Source: JADHMP01 sp964386915
GTDB lineage: Bacteria; Bacteroidota; Bacteroidia; Flavobacteriales; Flavobacteriaceae
Reading direction: 5' to 3'
Assembly (NCBI GenBank): GCA_964386915.1
Contig: CAYLUQ010000006.1
Location: 56,706-120,705, forward strand
Length of the DNA stretch: 64,000 bases
Numbering within the stretch: the first letter of the stretch is position 1; each line of letters begins with the position of its first letter. A program made the translations under genes and the position numbers. A model generated the notes under the pieces. That model did no database searches. It had not been told where the DNA came from and saw nothing but the letters and a program-made list of their open reading frames with translations. Shown in pieces: positions 37,072 through 45,267 of the stretch.

Positions 37072-37131
37072 ACTATTATCTATGTTTTTAGATTATAAAG
37101 ATCCTGCTACCTTATTGTGGAAGTAGTAGAA
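37062..37131 (-). promoter_or_regulatory. Competing helices of the pheA attenuator (1:2 and 2:3)
   Basis: Segment 1 (37131-37121, TTCTACTACTT) can pair with segment 2 (37112-37102, AGGTAGCAGGA): ten pairs, two of them U-G, and one mismatch. Segment 2 can instead pair with the 5' arm of the terminator: CAGGATCTTT (37106-37097) with AAAAGTCCTG (37071-37062), nine pairs of ten. Segment 1 lies on the Phe11-Tyr12-Tyr13-Phe14 codons. A ribosome stalled there would free segment 2 to form the antiterminator. The pairings are seen in the sequence; the mechanism follows the classical trp/phe model. Confidence 0.8.
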
Positions 37132-37161
37132 AGTGTTATAATAAAAAAACGTCTTATTCAT
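37093..37161 (-). CDS. pheL: Phe/Tyr-rich leader peptide of the aromatic operon
   Basis: A 22-residue peptide that starts at the ATG ending at 37161 and stops with the TAA at 37093-37095. Residues 5-14 read FFYYNTFYYF: four Phe and four Tyr in ten codons; the remainder (MNKT, HNKVAGSL) is unremarkable. It lies between a good promoter and an intrinsic terminator directly before pheA, in the same direction as the operon. Both product amino acids of the operon are therefore sensed, in contrast to enterobacterial PheL, which is rich in Phe alone. The symbol is by analogy. Confidence 0.88.
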   Translation of the reverse strand: MNKTFFYYNTFYYFHNKVAGSL

Positions 37162-37177
37162 TTGTTCTTAATCGCCA

Positions 37178-37208
37178 CAAATGTAAGATAGCTTTTTTCA
37201 AAAACAAA
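37178..37208 (-). promoter_or_regulatory. Promoter of the aromatic operon
   Basis: On the minus strand a TTG (37206-37208), a 20-base spacer and TACATTTG (37178-37185) match both Bacteroidota promoter boxes. The predicted transcript begins near 37172, eleven bases before the leader ATG. Confidence 0.65.
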
Positions 37209-37253
37209 TATTTCCTTCATTTTTTTAGCTTTTCCTATCTTGCTGCTCTTCTT

Positions 37254-38111
37254 ATGAATCAGAATTCAAAATGGTATCCTTTTTTATTGCTCAACATGGG
37301 CATGCTTTTTTCAAGCAGTTCGGGGGCTTTCGGTCGCTATATTGATTTATCGCCTCCCCTAACCATTGCCTACAGAGCCCTGTTAGCATTACTCCTACTA
37401 TTGGGATATGCCCTTCTTCAAAAACACCGCCTTTTATTTGATTTCAAAAAACATGGGGCCACTGTGCTTTTAAGCGGTTTGTTGATGGCCTTGCATTGGG
37501 TATTCTATTTTTATGCCTTGCGATGGGGAAATGTTGCCATTGGCATGCTTTCTCTTTTTACCTATCCTGTGTTTACGAGTTTAATGGAACCTTTCTTTTT
37601 CAACACCCGTTGGCAATGGCGCCATTTACTAATGAGTTTACTCATTGTGATTGGCATCTATTTTTTAGCCCCCAGCTTAGACCCCCAAAACGTTAGTACC
37701 CAAGGCCTTTTGATGGGTTTATTCTCTGCTTTTACCTATTCCATTCGCAATATTATTTTAAAGAAAAAAGTAAACACCTTTAAAGGCTCTACCTTAATGC
37801 TCTATCAAATGACCATCACTTTTATGTTGCTGCTTCCCGCTTTTTGGATTTATGCTCCAGAAAAAGTAGAACCTCAACTGCCCTATATTGGCTTTTTGGC
37901 CATAGTGACCACTATTGGGCATACACTTTTTATCAATAGTTTTCGCTATTTTAATATTAGTACAGTAAGTATTTTAAGTAGCATACAGCCCCTACTAGGA
38001 ATTTTTCTAGGTGTTCTTTTTCTGGGTGAAATTCCAAGCGAGCGCAGTTTAATTGGAGGAGTTCTCATTTTATTAACGGTGGTTATTGAAAGTAGAAAAA
38101 GCACTTCTTAA
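37254..38111 (+). CDS. EamA/DMT-family transporter
   Basis: A 285-residue inner-membrane protein with ten predicted helices in two EamA repeats. The first repeat starts with GMLFSSSSGAFGRY and includes MALHWVFYFYALRWGNVAIGML (two segments). The second starts with GLLMGLFSAFTYSIRNI and ends with SILSSIQPLLGIFLGVLFLGE. Such proteins export metabolites or amino acids; the substrate is unknown. It is divergent from the aromatic operon, and the gap between them holds that operon's leader and promoter. Confidence 0.88.
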   Translation: MNQNSKWYPFLLLNMGMLFSSSSGAFGRYIDLSPPLTIAYRALLALLLLLGYALLQKHRLLFDFKKHGATVLLSGLLMALHWVFYFYALRWGNVAIGMLSLFTYPVFTSLMEPFFFNTRWQWRHLLMSLLIVIGIYFLAPSLDPQNVSTQGLLMGLFSAFTYSIRNIILKKKVNTFKGSTLMLYQMTITFMLLLPAFWIYAPEKVEPQLPYIGFLAIVTTIGHTLFINSFRYFNISTVSILSSIQPLLGIFLGVLFLGEIPSERSLIGGVLILLTVVIESRKSTS

Positions 38112-38141
38112 GTTTTTCTAGATGCCTTATCTTTAGCCTTT

Positions 38142-39041
38142 ATGAATATTGTTTTAGAAAATATCTCGAAAAAATACGGGGCCTTTACTGCCCTAAATAA
38201 TGTTTCCTTTAGCCTAAAGAAAGGCGAAATTGTAGGTTTGCTAGGCCCAAATGGGGCTGGTAAATCAACCTTAATGAAAATCTTAACCGGTTATTATTTA
38301 AACTGGGATGGAAAAGCACTTTTTGATGGTTTGGATTTTAAAAAGAATACTTCAGCAATTCAAAATAAAACAGGCTATCTACCCGAAAACAATCCCCTCT
38401 ATCCCGAAATGACTGTTGCTGCCTATTTAAATTTTACGGCAGGTTTGTACCGCCTCAAAAATCCACCCCTTATAGAGGTAGTGAATCAAACCGGTTTAGA
38501 ACAACATTTGTATAATAAAATCGGTACGCTTTCAAAGGGCTATCGCCAACGAGTTGGGCTAGCCGCTGCTTTATTGCACAATCCGGAAATACTCATTTTA
38601 GACGAACCTACCACCGGATTAGATCCCAATCAATTGGTAGATATTAGGAACCTTATTCAGAATTTGGGAAAAGAAAAAACCATTTTACTTTCTACGCACA
38701 TTCTTCCAGAAGTAGAGGCATTATGTCAGCGTGTGTTGCTTCTTAATCAGGGTGAGTTAGTTTTAGATCGGTCTATGGAAAGTCTTCAAAGCACACAAGA
38801 ATCTCTTTTTCATGTGCGTTTTGATTATCGAGTAGAAACGGTTGCCTTGGCCAAAATTGATCAGGTTGCTGAGGTGCGAAATGTGCACGATTTTGAATAT
38901 GCCCTCACAGCAAAAAACAATGTGGATTTAAGTACTGCCATATTTGATTTTGCCCATGATAACGGACTAAAAATTGAAAAATTAGAACGTAGAAATAAAT
39001 CGCTAGAAGCGCTTTTTGAAGAATTTACGAAAACCGCTTAA
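38142..39041 (+). CDS. gldA: ABC transporter ATP-binding protein, GldA-like
   Basis: A 299-residue cytoplasmic ABC ATPase. Walker A is GPNGAGKST near residue 35, the signature is LSKGYRQRVGLAAAL near 133, and Walker B is ILILDEPTTGLD near 150, with the switch histidine in LLSTHILPE. A C-terminal extension of about 80 residues, EKLERRNKSLEALFEEF at its end, and the total length match GldA of the GldAFG gliding-motility transporter. gldF and gldG are not in the window, so the assignment is by similarity. It converges on metF with two bases between stops. Confidence 0.75.
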   Translation: MNIVLENISKKYGAFTALNNVSFSLKKGEIVGLLGPNGAGKSTLMKILTGYYLNWDGKALFDGLDFKKNTSAIQNKTGYLPENNPLYPEMTVAAYLNFTAGLYRLKNPPLIEVVNQTGLEQHLYNKIGTLSKGYRQRVGLAAALLHNPEILILDEPTTGLDPNQLVDIRNLIQNLGKEKTILLSTHILPEVEALCQRVLLLNQGELVLDRSMESLQSTQESLFHVRFDYRVETVALAKIDQVAEVRNVHDFEYALTAKNNVDLSTAIFDFAHDNGLKIEKLERRNKSLEALFEEFTKTA

Positions 39042-39043
39042 AG

Positions 39044-40000
39044 TTAAAATACCGCTTCTGCAATGGTTCTAATATTATCCGATTTTCCCATAGAATAATA
39101 GTGTAAAAAGGGCACACCTGCTTTTTTGAGTTCCTTGCTTTGCGCAATACACCATTCCACACCCACTTGTCGAACTTCTGTGTTGTCTTTGCAGGCCACC
39201 ACGGCTTTAATTAAATCTTCAGGTAAATCAACATGAAAACGATGGGGAATGGCATTGAGCTGCTTTTTTACAGCCAATGGTTTTAGACCTGGAATGATGG
39301 GCACTGTGATTCCTTCGGCTCGGCATTTATCAACAAAATCAAAATATTTTTGATTGTCAAAAAACATTTGTGTCACCACATAATGGGCTCCGGCTTTAAT
39401 TTTTTGTTTTAAAAAATGGATGTCACTGTCTAAGCTTGGAGCTTCCATATGTTTTTCGGGATAGCCTGAAACTCCCACGCAAAAGTCAGTAGGATGGGTG
39501 TTTAATAATTCTTCCTCTAAATAAACCCCATTGTTCATATCATTAATTTGGGCCACCAATTCGTTGGCATAGTGATGACCGTCTTCTTGAGGTTTAAAAT
39601 AAACTTCTGATTTAACGGCATCTCCCCTTAGGGCTACAACATTGTCAATATTTAAAAAATCTAAATCAATAAGAAAGTTTTCGGTGTCTTCTTTGCTAAA
39701 TCCACCACATAAAATATGCGGAATGGCGTCTACCTTATATTTACTTTGAATGGCTGCACAAATTCCAACAGTGCCGGGTCGTTTTCGGATCACTTTTTTT
39801 TCTAACAACCCATTTTTTAATTCTTTATAAACATGCTCTTCACGATGATAGGTCACATCAATAAAGGGGGGTGCAAAATCCATTAAATCCTCAATGGCTT
39901 CCATCAAACTGTTAATGCTTTGTCCCTTGAGCGGAGGTAAAATTTCAAAAGTAAATTGGGTTTCTCCTTTTGCTTTAGCAATATGATCTACAACTTTCAT
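39044..40000 (-). CDS. metF: Methylenetetrahydrofolate reductase
   Basis: A 318-residue FAD barrel enzyme producing 5-methyl-THF for methionine synthesis. FTFEILPPLKG carries the catalytic Glu near residue 19. CGGFSKEDTENFLIDLDFLNIDNVVALRGD and FCVGVSGYPEKH (near 170) are conserved, as is AHYVVTQMFFDNQKYFDF (near 220). It is the last gene of the met operon, starting three bases after metH2, and supplies the methyl donor to that protein. Confidence 0.96.
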   Translation of the reverse strand: MKVVDHIAKAKGETQFTFEILPPLKGQSINSLMEAIEDLMDFAPPFIDVTYHREEHVYKELKNGLLEKKVIRKRPGTVGICAAIQSKYKVDAIPHILCGGFSKEDTENFLIDLDFLNIDNVVALRGDAVKSEVYFKPQEDGHHYANELVAQINDMNNGVYLEEELLNTHPTDFCVGVSGYPEKHMEAPSLDSDIHFLKQKIKAGAHYVVTQMFFDNQKYFDFVDKCRAEGITVPIIPGLKPLAVKKQLNAIPHRFHVDLPEDLIKAVVACKDNTEVRQVGVEWCIAQSKELKKAGVPFLHYYSMGKSDNIRTIAEAVF

Positions 40001-40003
40001 GAT

Positions 40004-42679
40004 TTATTCTGTTAGGTTTGGGTTTAGCCATTTTTGGGCTTCTTCTATAGGTATTCCACGTCTTTGGCTATATGATTTTAATTGGTCTTCTTTAATTTTT
40101 CCCAAGCCAAAATAGCGTGCCTGAGGATGGGCAAAATAATAGCCTGAAACAGATGCTGCAGGCCACATGGCCAAACTTTCTGTCAATTTCACACCTATGG
40201 TCTCTTCAACCTCTAAAAGCTTCCAGAGGGTGTTTTTTTCTAGGTGATCGGGGCAAGCAGGATATCCGGGTGCTGGCCGAATGCCTTGATATTGCTCTTC
40301 AATTAGGGCTTCATTACTAAATTGTTCATTGGCATAGCCCCAAATTTCGGTACGTACGAGTTCATGCAATTTTTCAGCAAAAGCTTCGGCCAATCTGTCG
40401 GCCAGAGCTTTAATCATTATGGCATTATAATCATCGTGTTCTTTTTCAAATTGAGCGGCTTTTTCTTGTGTGCCAAAACCTGTGGTTACGCAAAAAGCAC
40501 CCATATAATCTTGCAAACCAGAAGCTTTAGGGGCAATAAAATCGGCTAAGGCTAAATTGGGTTGTCCGTCTTTCTTTTTAAGTTGTTGCCGCAAGCTTAG
40601 CCAAGTTACCAACACCTCATTTCGCGTTTCGTCTGTGTAGAGCTCAATATCATCTTCCACGCTATTGGCTGGAAATAGACCAAATCGAGCTCGGGCCGTG
40701 AGCCATTTCTCATTGACAAGAGTAGTGAGCATGGCTTGTGCGTCTTGATAAAGAGCCGTTGCCTGATCTCCCACCACTTCATCCACTAGAATTTGAGGGT
40801 ATTTGCCATGTAAATCCCACGATCTAAAAAAAGGACTCCAATCAATATAGGGCACTAATTCTTCCAAAGGAAAATTCAATAAGGTTTGAGCCCCTACTTG
40901 TTTTGGTTTTTTCAAATCGCTTGCTTGCCAGTTGATTTGAAGGGCGTTTTGCCTTGCTTTTGCAATAGTGAGATAGGTTTTGTTAGAAGTGCGCTCTAGG
41001 AAACGCTCTCGAAAGGCCTCATATTCGGTTCGAATAGTTTCTACATAAGCCATCTTGTTTTGAGGGTGCAACAAATTACTCACCACATTCACTGCTCTTG
41101 ACGCATCATTTACGTGGATAACCGTGTCGGTAACCGGGGCAATTTTTACGGCCGTGTGTGCCTTAGAAGTAGTTGCCCCTCCAATGAGTAAAGGAATTTT
41201 AATGTTTTGGCGTTTCAGTTCTTTAGCCACATATACCATTTCATCTAGCGATGGGGTGATGAGACCTGATAGACCAATCACATCTACTTGATTTGCAACA
41301 GCTTGTTCTAATATAGTCTCTGGGGGAACCATAACACCCAAATCTATAATTTCATAGTTATTACAGGCTAAAACCACACTCACTATGTTTTTCCCTATGT
41401 CGTGTACATCACCTTTCACAGTTGCCATTAATACTTTGCCGGCAGCTTGTGCTCCCTGATCCTTTTCGGCTTCTATGAAGGGTTGTAGGTAGGCAACGGC
41501 TTTTTTCATCACACGGGCTGATTTTACTACTTGGGGTAAAAACATTTTACCCTCTCCAAATAAATCTCCCACCACGTTCATGCCGCTCATCAGTGGTCCT
41601 TCTATAACCTCTAGGGGACGATCTACTTCCAATCTAGCTGCTTCTGTGTCTTCTATGATAAAACTGTCAATGCCTTTTACTAATGCGTAGGTAATTCTTT
41701 CTTGTAAAGGCTTTTTCCGCCATTCGTTTTCATTTTTTTTAACGCTTGACCCATCATCCTTAAGTTGTTCGGCATAGGTTAACAAAGTTTCGGTAGCATC
41801 GGGTTTGCGATTTAACAAAACATCTTCAACATAGGTTAAAAGGGTTTTGGGAATTTCATCATAAACTTCCAATTGTTCTGGGTTTACGATGCCCATGTTC
41901 ATTCCGTGTTGAATGGCGTGATAGAGAAAAGAAGCGTGCATGGCTTCGCGCACTTTATTGTTGCCTCTAAAAGAAAAGGACACATTGCTCACGCCGCCAC
42001 TTACACTTGCATGGGGCAAATGTTGGCGAATCCATTGGGTAGCTTCAAAAAAGTCTAAAGCATTGCGTTTGTGTTCTTCCATGCCGGTGGCTACGGGAAA
42101 AATATTGGGGTCAAAAATGATGTCTTCGGGGGGAAATGCAATTTTATGAACTAATAGGTCATAGGAGCGTTTACAAATTTCTATACGACGCTCCAAATTG
42201 TCTGCTTGCCCTTTTTCGTCAAATGCCATAATAATGACAGCGGCACCATATTGTTTAATCTTTCTCGCTTGCGTTAAAAAAACATCTTCTCCTTCTTTTA
42301 GGCTAATTGAATTAACCACTCCCTTTCCTTGAATGGTTTTTAAACCCGCTTCAATAATTTCCCATTTGGAGCTGTCTATCATAATGGGCACTCGGGCAAT
42401 GTCTGGCTCAGCCGCTATGAGGTTGAGAAAAGTAGTCATGGCTTCTACTCCATCAATCATTCCCTCATCCATATTGATGTCAATTATTTGAGCCCCTCCC
42501 GCAACTTGATCGCGAGCAATTGCAAGGGCTGTCTCAAATTCCTTATTTTCAATGAGCCTTAAAAATTTTCGTGAACCCGTCACATTTGTGCGCTCTCCAA
42601 TGTTGACAAAATTGGTGTTTTCATCAATAATGAGTGGTTCTAAACCCGATAAACACAATGGCTTTTTTTTAGGAAACAT
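40004..42679 (-). CDS. metH: Methionine synthase, folate/cobalamin/activation part
   Basis: An 891-residue protein equal to residues about 330-1227 of E. coli MetH. The pterin-binding barrel has NIGERTNVTGSRKF near 26 and VPIMIDSSKWEIIEAGLK near 97. The cap precedes a B12 domain with DVHDIGKN, where H426 is the expected cobalt ligand. The reactivation domain has EELVPYIDWSPFF and RPAPGYPACPDH near 825. It lacks the homocysteine domain, which is supplied by the upstream gene with which it shares 11 bases. It depends on cobalamin. Confidence 0.96.
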   Translation of the reverse strand: MFPKKKPLCLSGLEPLIIDENTNFVNIGERTNVTGSRKFLRLIENKEFETALAIARDQVAGGAQIIDINMDEGMIDGVEAMTTFLNLIAAEPDIARVPIMIDSSKWEIIEAGLKTIQGKGVVNSISLKEGEDVFLTQARKIKQYGAAVIIMAFDEKGQADNLERRIEICKRSYDLLVHKIAFPPEDIIFDPNIFPVATGMEEHKRNALDFFEATQWIRQHLPHASVSGGVSNVSFSFRGNNKVREAMHASFLYHAIQHGMNMGIVNPEQLEVYDEIPKTLLTYVEDVLLNRKPDATETLLTYAEQLKDDGSSVKKNENEWRKKPLQERITYALVKGIDSFIIEDTEAARLEVDRPLEVIEGPLMSGMNVVGDLFGEGKMFLPQVVKSARVMKKAVAYLQPFIEAEKDQGAQAAGKVLMATVKGDVHDIGKNIVSVVLACNNYEIIDLGVMVPPETILEQAVANQVDVIGLSGLITPSLDEMVYVAKELKRQNIKIPLLIGGATTSKAHTAVKIAPVTDTVIHVNDASRAVNVVSNLLHPQNKMAYVETIRTEYEAFRERFLERTSNKTYLTIAKARQNALQINWQASDLKKPKQVGAQTLLNFPLEELVPYIDWSPFFRSWDLHGKYPQILVDEVVGDQATALYQDAQAMLTTLVNEKWLTARARFGLFPANSVEDDIELYTDETRNEVLVTWLSLRQQLKKKDGQPNLALADFIAPKASGLQDYMGAFCVTTGFGTQEKAAQFEKEHDDYNAIMIKALADRLAEAFAEKLHELVRTEIWGYANEQFSNEALIEEQYQGIRPAPGYPACPDHLEKNTLWKLLEVEETIGVKLTESLAMWPAASVSGYYFAHPQARYFGLGKIKEDQLKSYSQRRGIPIEEAQKWLNPNLTE

Positions 42680-43679
42680 GAGAAGGAGCGTTACGTTTTC
42701 TAGGGGTGGTTTGAGCTGCTATGGCTGCTATTTTGGCAATGTGTTCTGGGGTCGTGCCACAACAACCACCAATAATGTTGACTACATTTTGATCGAGATA
42801 GTCTTGCATGAGGGCTTGCATTTCTTCAGGACTTTGATCATATTCACCAAAAGCATTGGGCAATCCGGCATTGGGATGCGCAGAAATATAGACATTGGAA
42901 CGATGGGATAGTTCTTTCACATAGGGTAATAATTGATCAGCGCCCAAGGCGCAATTGAATCCTATGCTCAATAAATCAATGTGTTGCACTGAAATTTGAA
43001 ATGCTCCCACGGTTTGTCCCGACAAGGTTCTTCCACTTGCGTCGGTAATGGTGCCACTCACCATAACAGGCACCTCCCATTGGAGTTCTTCCTTAATTTG
43101 AGATACTGCATAAAGGGCTGCCTTTGCGTTGAGGGTATCAAAAACTGTTTCAATTAAAAGAATGTCAACCCCGCCCTCTTTTAAGCCTAAAATTTGTTCT
43201 GAATAGGCCTCTACCAATTCATCAAAACTCACCGCACGATAACCAGGATTGTTTACATCCGGTGACATACTTGCTGTTTTGTTGGTAGGTCCAATAGAGC
43301 CCGCTACAAAACGTGGTTTGTTTGGATTCTGTTGTGTGAATTGCGTTGCTAACTCTTTAGCAATTTTGGCGCTTTCAACATTTATTTGGTGTACCCATTC
43401 CTCCAAGCCATAATCAGCCATACCGATGCTTGTCGCTGAAAACGTGTTGGTTTCTATGATATCAGCACCTGCCTCAAGATAAGCCTTGTGAACAGCTTTA
43501 ATAATATGGGGCTGAGTGACTGATAATAAATCATTGTTACCCATTAAGGGCATGGAATGCGATTTAAGTTGAACGCCTCTGTAGTCCTCTTCCTTAAGTT
43601 TGTAGTTTTGAATCATAGTACCCATAGCGCCATCTAGCACTAGGATTCTTTCTTTCAAAATTTCTTGTATGGATTTCAT
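42669..43679 (-). CDS. metH: Methionine synthase, homocysteine-binding part
   Basis: A 336-residue zinc-dependent homocysteine S-methyltransferase barrel, equal to the N-terminal module of MetH. LVLDGAMGTMIQNYKL is at the start, the first zinc cysteine lies in SIGFNCALGADQL near 240, and the Cys-Cys pair in NIIGGCCGTTPEHI near 312. The frame ends shortly after the module, and the next gene begins inside its last codons in another frame, so this is a true split rather than a sequencing frameshift. It overlaps metZ by four bases. Confidence 0.94.
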   Translation of the reverse strand: MKSIQEILKERILVLDGAMGTMIQNYKLKEEDYRGVQLKSHSMPLMGNNDLLSVTQPHIIKAVHKAYLEAGADIIETNTFSATSIGMADYGLEEWVHQINVESAKIAKELATQFTQQNPNKPRFVAGSIGPTNKTASMSPDVNNPGYRAVSFDELVEAYSEQILGLKEGGVDILLIETVFDTLNAKAALYAVSQIKEELQWEVPVMVSGTITDASGRTLSGQTVGAFQISVQHIDLLSIGFNCALGADQLLPYVKELSHRSNVYISAHPNAGLPNAFGEYDQSPEEMQALMQDYLDQNVVNIIGGCCGTTPEHIAKIAAIAAQTTPRKRNAPSHVS

Positions 43680-44845
43680 TCGTTCTTCAAGGCTTGTTCA
43701 ATATCTTCCCAAAGGTCATCCACGTGTTCTAGCCCAACCGATAGGCGAATCAAACCGGGCGTTATGCCTACTTGTTGTTGTTCTTCTTCGGTTAGTTTGC
43801 TATGGGTAGAAGACGCTGGGTGGGTTACAATACTTCTGGAATCACCTAAATTGGAGGTGATGGAACACATTTTAATATGATCAATAAAGTGAATCGCTTG
43901 GTCAATACCGCCCTTAATTTCAAAGGCAATTATGTTTCCCCCTTGTGTCATTTGCTTTTTGGCAATGTCATATTGGGGGTGCGATTTTAAAAAAGGATAT
44001 TTCACAAAATTTATGGCCGGATGCTTTTCTAAACGTTCGGCAATGGTTAGTGCATTAGCACAGTGACGATCTACCCGCACAGCAAGCGTTTCAAGACTTT
44101 TTGATAGAATCCAGGCATTAAAAGGAGACAACGATGGTCCCGTATTTCGGGCAAACAAATAAATTTCTTTAATAAGGGCAGCTGTTCCAACAGTGATTCC
44201 TCCTAAAACACGACCCTGACCGTCTATGAGTTTGGTTGCAGAATGAATGACTAAATCAGCTCCAAATTGAATGGGTTGTTGCAAGTAGGGAGTGGCAAAA
44301 CAATTGTCTACTACATAAAGTAAATTATGTTTCTTGGCAAGGGCTCCAATGGCAGCTAAATCTAAGATATCTACCCCGGGGTTGGTGGGAGACTCAACAT
44401 AAATCATCTTGGTGTTGGGCTCAATAAGCGCTTCTATTTCGTCCAGTTGATTCCAATCAAAATAACGGGTTTCAATGTTCCATTTTGGAAAATATTTATT
44501 GAAAAGACTGTAAGTAGAACCAAAGATGGAACGGGAGGACAAAATGTGATCTCCAGCCCCTAACAAAGCGGCAAATGTTGAGAAAACGGCAGCCATACCA
44601 GAGGCAAAGGCCACCCCGCTTTCTGCTCCTTCCATCAAACAAATTTTTTGAACAAACTCGGTGTTGTTTGGATTGGTGAAACGGGTGTAGATATTGCGGT
44701 CTTTTTCTTCAGCAAAAGAAGCCCGCATATCTTCTGCATCTTCAAAAACAAAACTTGATGTGAGATGCAAAGGAACGGAGTGTTCTAAAAATTCTGTCCG
44801 ATCCAATTGTGTGCGAACGGCTGTTGTTTCAAATCGCTTTTTCAT
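43676..44845 (-). CDS. metZ: Trans-sulfuration enzyme, O-succinylhomoserine sulfhydrylase-like
   Basis: A 389-residue PLP enzyme of the Cys/Met metabolism family. YTRFTNPNNTEF near 55, FASGMAAVFSTFAALL near 80, VESPTNPGVDI near 150, and the PLP lysine in VIHSATKLIDGQGRVLGG near 207 are clear. MetZ, MetB and MetC share these motifs; I favour MetZ from the length and the operon, but cystathionine gamma-synthase is possible. It overlaps osmC and metH1 by four bases each. Confidence 0.85.
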   Translation of the reverse strand: MKKRFETTAVRTQLDRTEFLEHSVPLHLTSSFVFEDAEDMRASFAEEKDRNIYTRFTNPNNTEFVQKICLMEGAESGVAFASGMAAVFSTFAALLGAGDHILSSRSIFGSTYSLFNKYFPKWNIETRYFDWNQLDEIEALIEPNTKMIYVESPTNPGVDILDLAAIGALAKKHNLLYVVDNCFATPYLQQPIQFGADLVIHSATKLIDGQGRVLGGITVGTAALIKEIYLFARNTGPSLSPFNAWILSKSLETLAVRVDRHCANALTIAERLEKHPAINFVKYPFLKSHPQYDIAKKQMTQGGNIIAFEIKGGIDQAIHFIDHIKMCSITSNLGDSRSIVTHPASSTHSKLTEEEQQQVGITPGLIRLSVGLEHVDDLWEDIEQALKNE

Positions 44846-45267
44846 AGGGGTGTTCCGTTTAATATAATTTTATGCGAAATTTTTGCAGTAGCTTCTAAGG
44901 TTTTAGAAACCGAACAATATTTTTCAAAAGAGAGTGCGGCTGCACGAATCGCTTTTTCCGGGGGAATGTTGCCCTCCAAATAAATGACAACGGTGATGGT
45001 ATGAAATAAAGCCGGCACAGCTCCTGGCTCTCTAAACCCTTCAATCTCCATTTTCAAGACTTTTGGATTTAATTTTTGCTTACTCAGTATGGAAACAATA
45101 TCAATACTGCTGCATCCTGCCAAACCCATTAAAAGGGTTTCCATGGGGCTCACGCCCTGAACTTCTCCTTCTGTTTTGGATTTGTTATCCATTACCACCT
45201 CATGACCCTTGTCATTGGTTGCTTTAAACAAATAATCATCATTGATTCTTTCGAGGTTAATTTTCAT
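44842..45267 (-). CDS. OsmC/Ohr family protein in the met operon
   Basis: A 141-residue OsmC-fold protein. The two cysteines expected of the family are in LMGLAGCSSIDIVSIL near residue 52 and EKYCSVSKTL near 117. Typical members reduce organic hydroperoxides with thiols. This one is locked into the methionine operon by an 11-base overlap with metX and a four-base overlap with metZ. A role in thiol or persulfide chemistry beside homocysteine synthesis is attractive but unproven. Confidence 0.88.
   Translation of the reverse strand: MKINLERINDDYLFKATNDKGHEVVMDNKSKTEGEVQGVSPMETLLMGLAGCSSIDIVSILSKQKLNPKVLKMEIEGFREPGAVPALFHTITVVIYLEGNIPPEKAIRAAALSFEKYCSVSKTLEATAKISHKIILNGTPL

Noticed and set aside
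43665..43685. Frameshift in metH
   Set aside because: Each part has a complete module with conserved ends and the overlaps resemble the other operon junctions, so I treat it as a true split gene.
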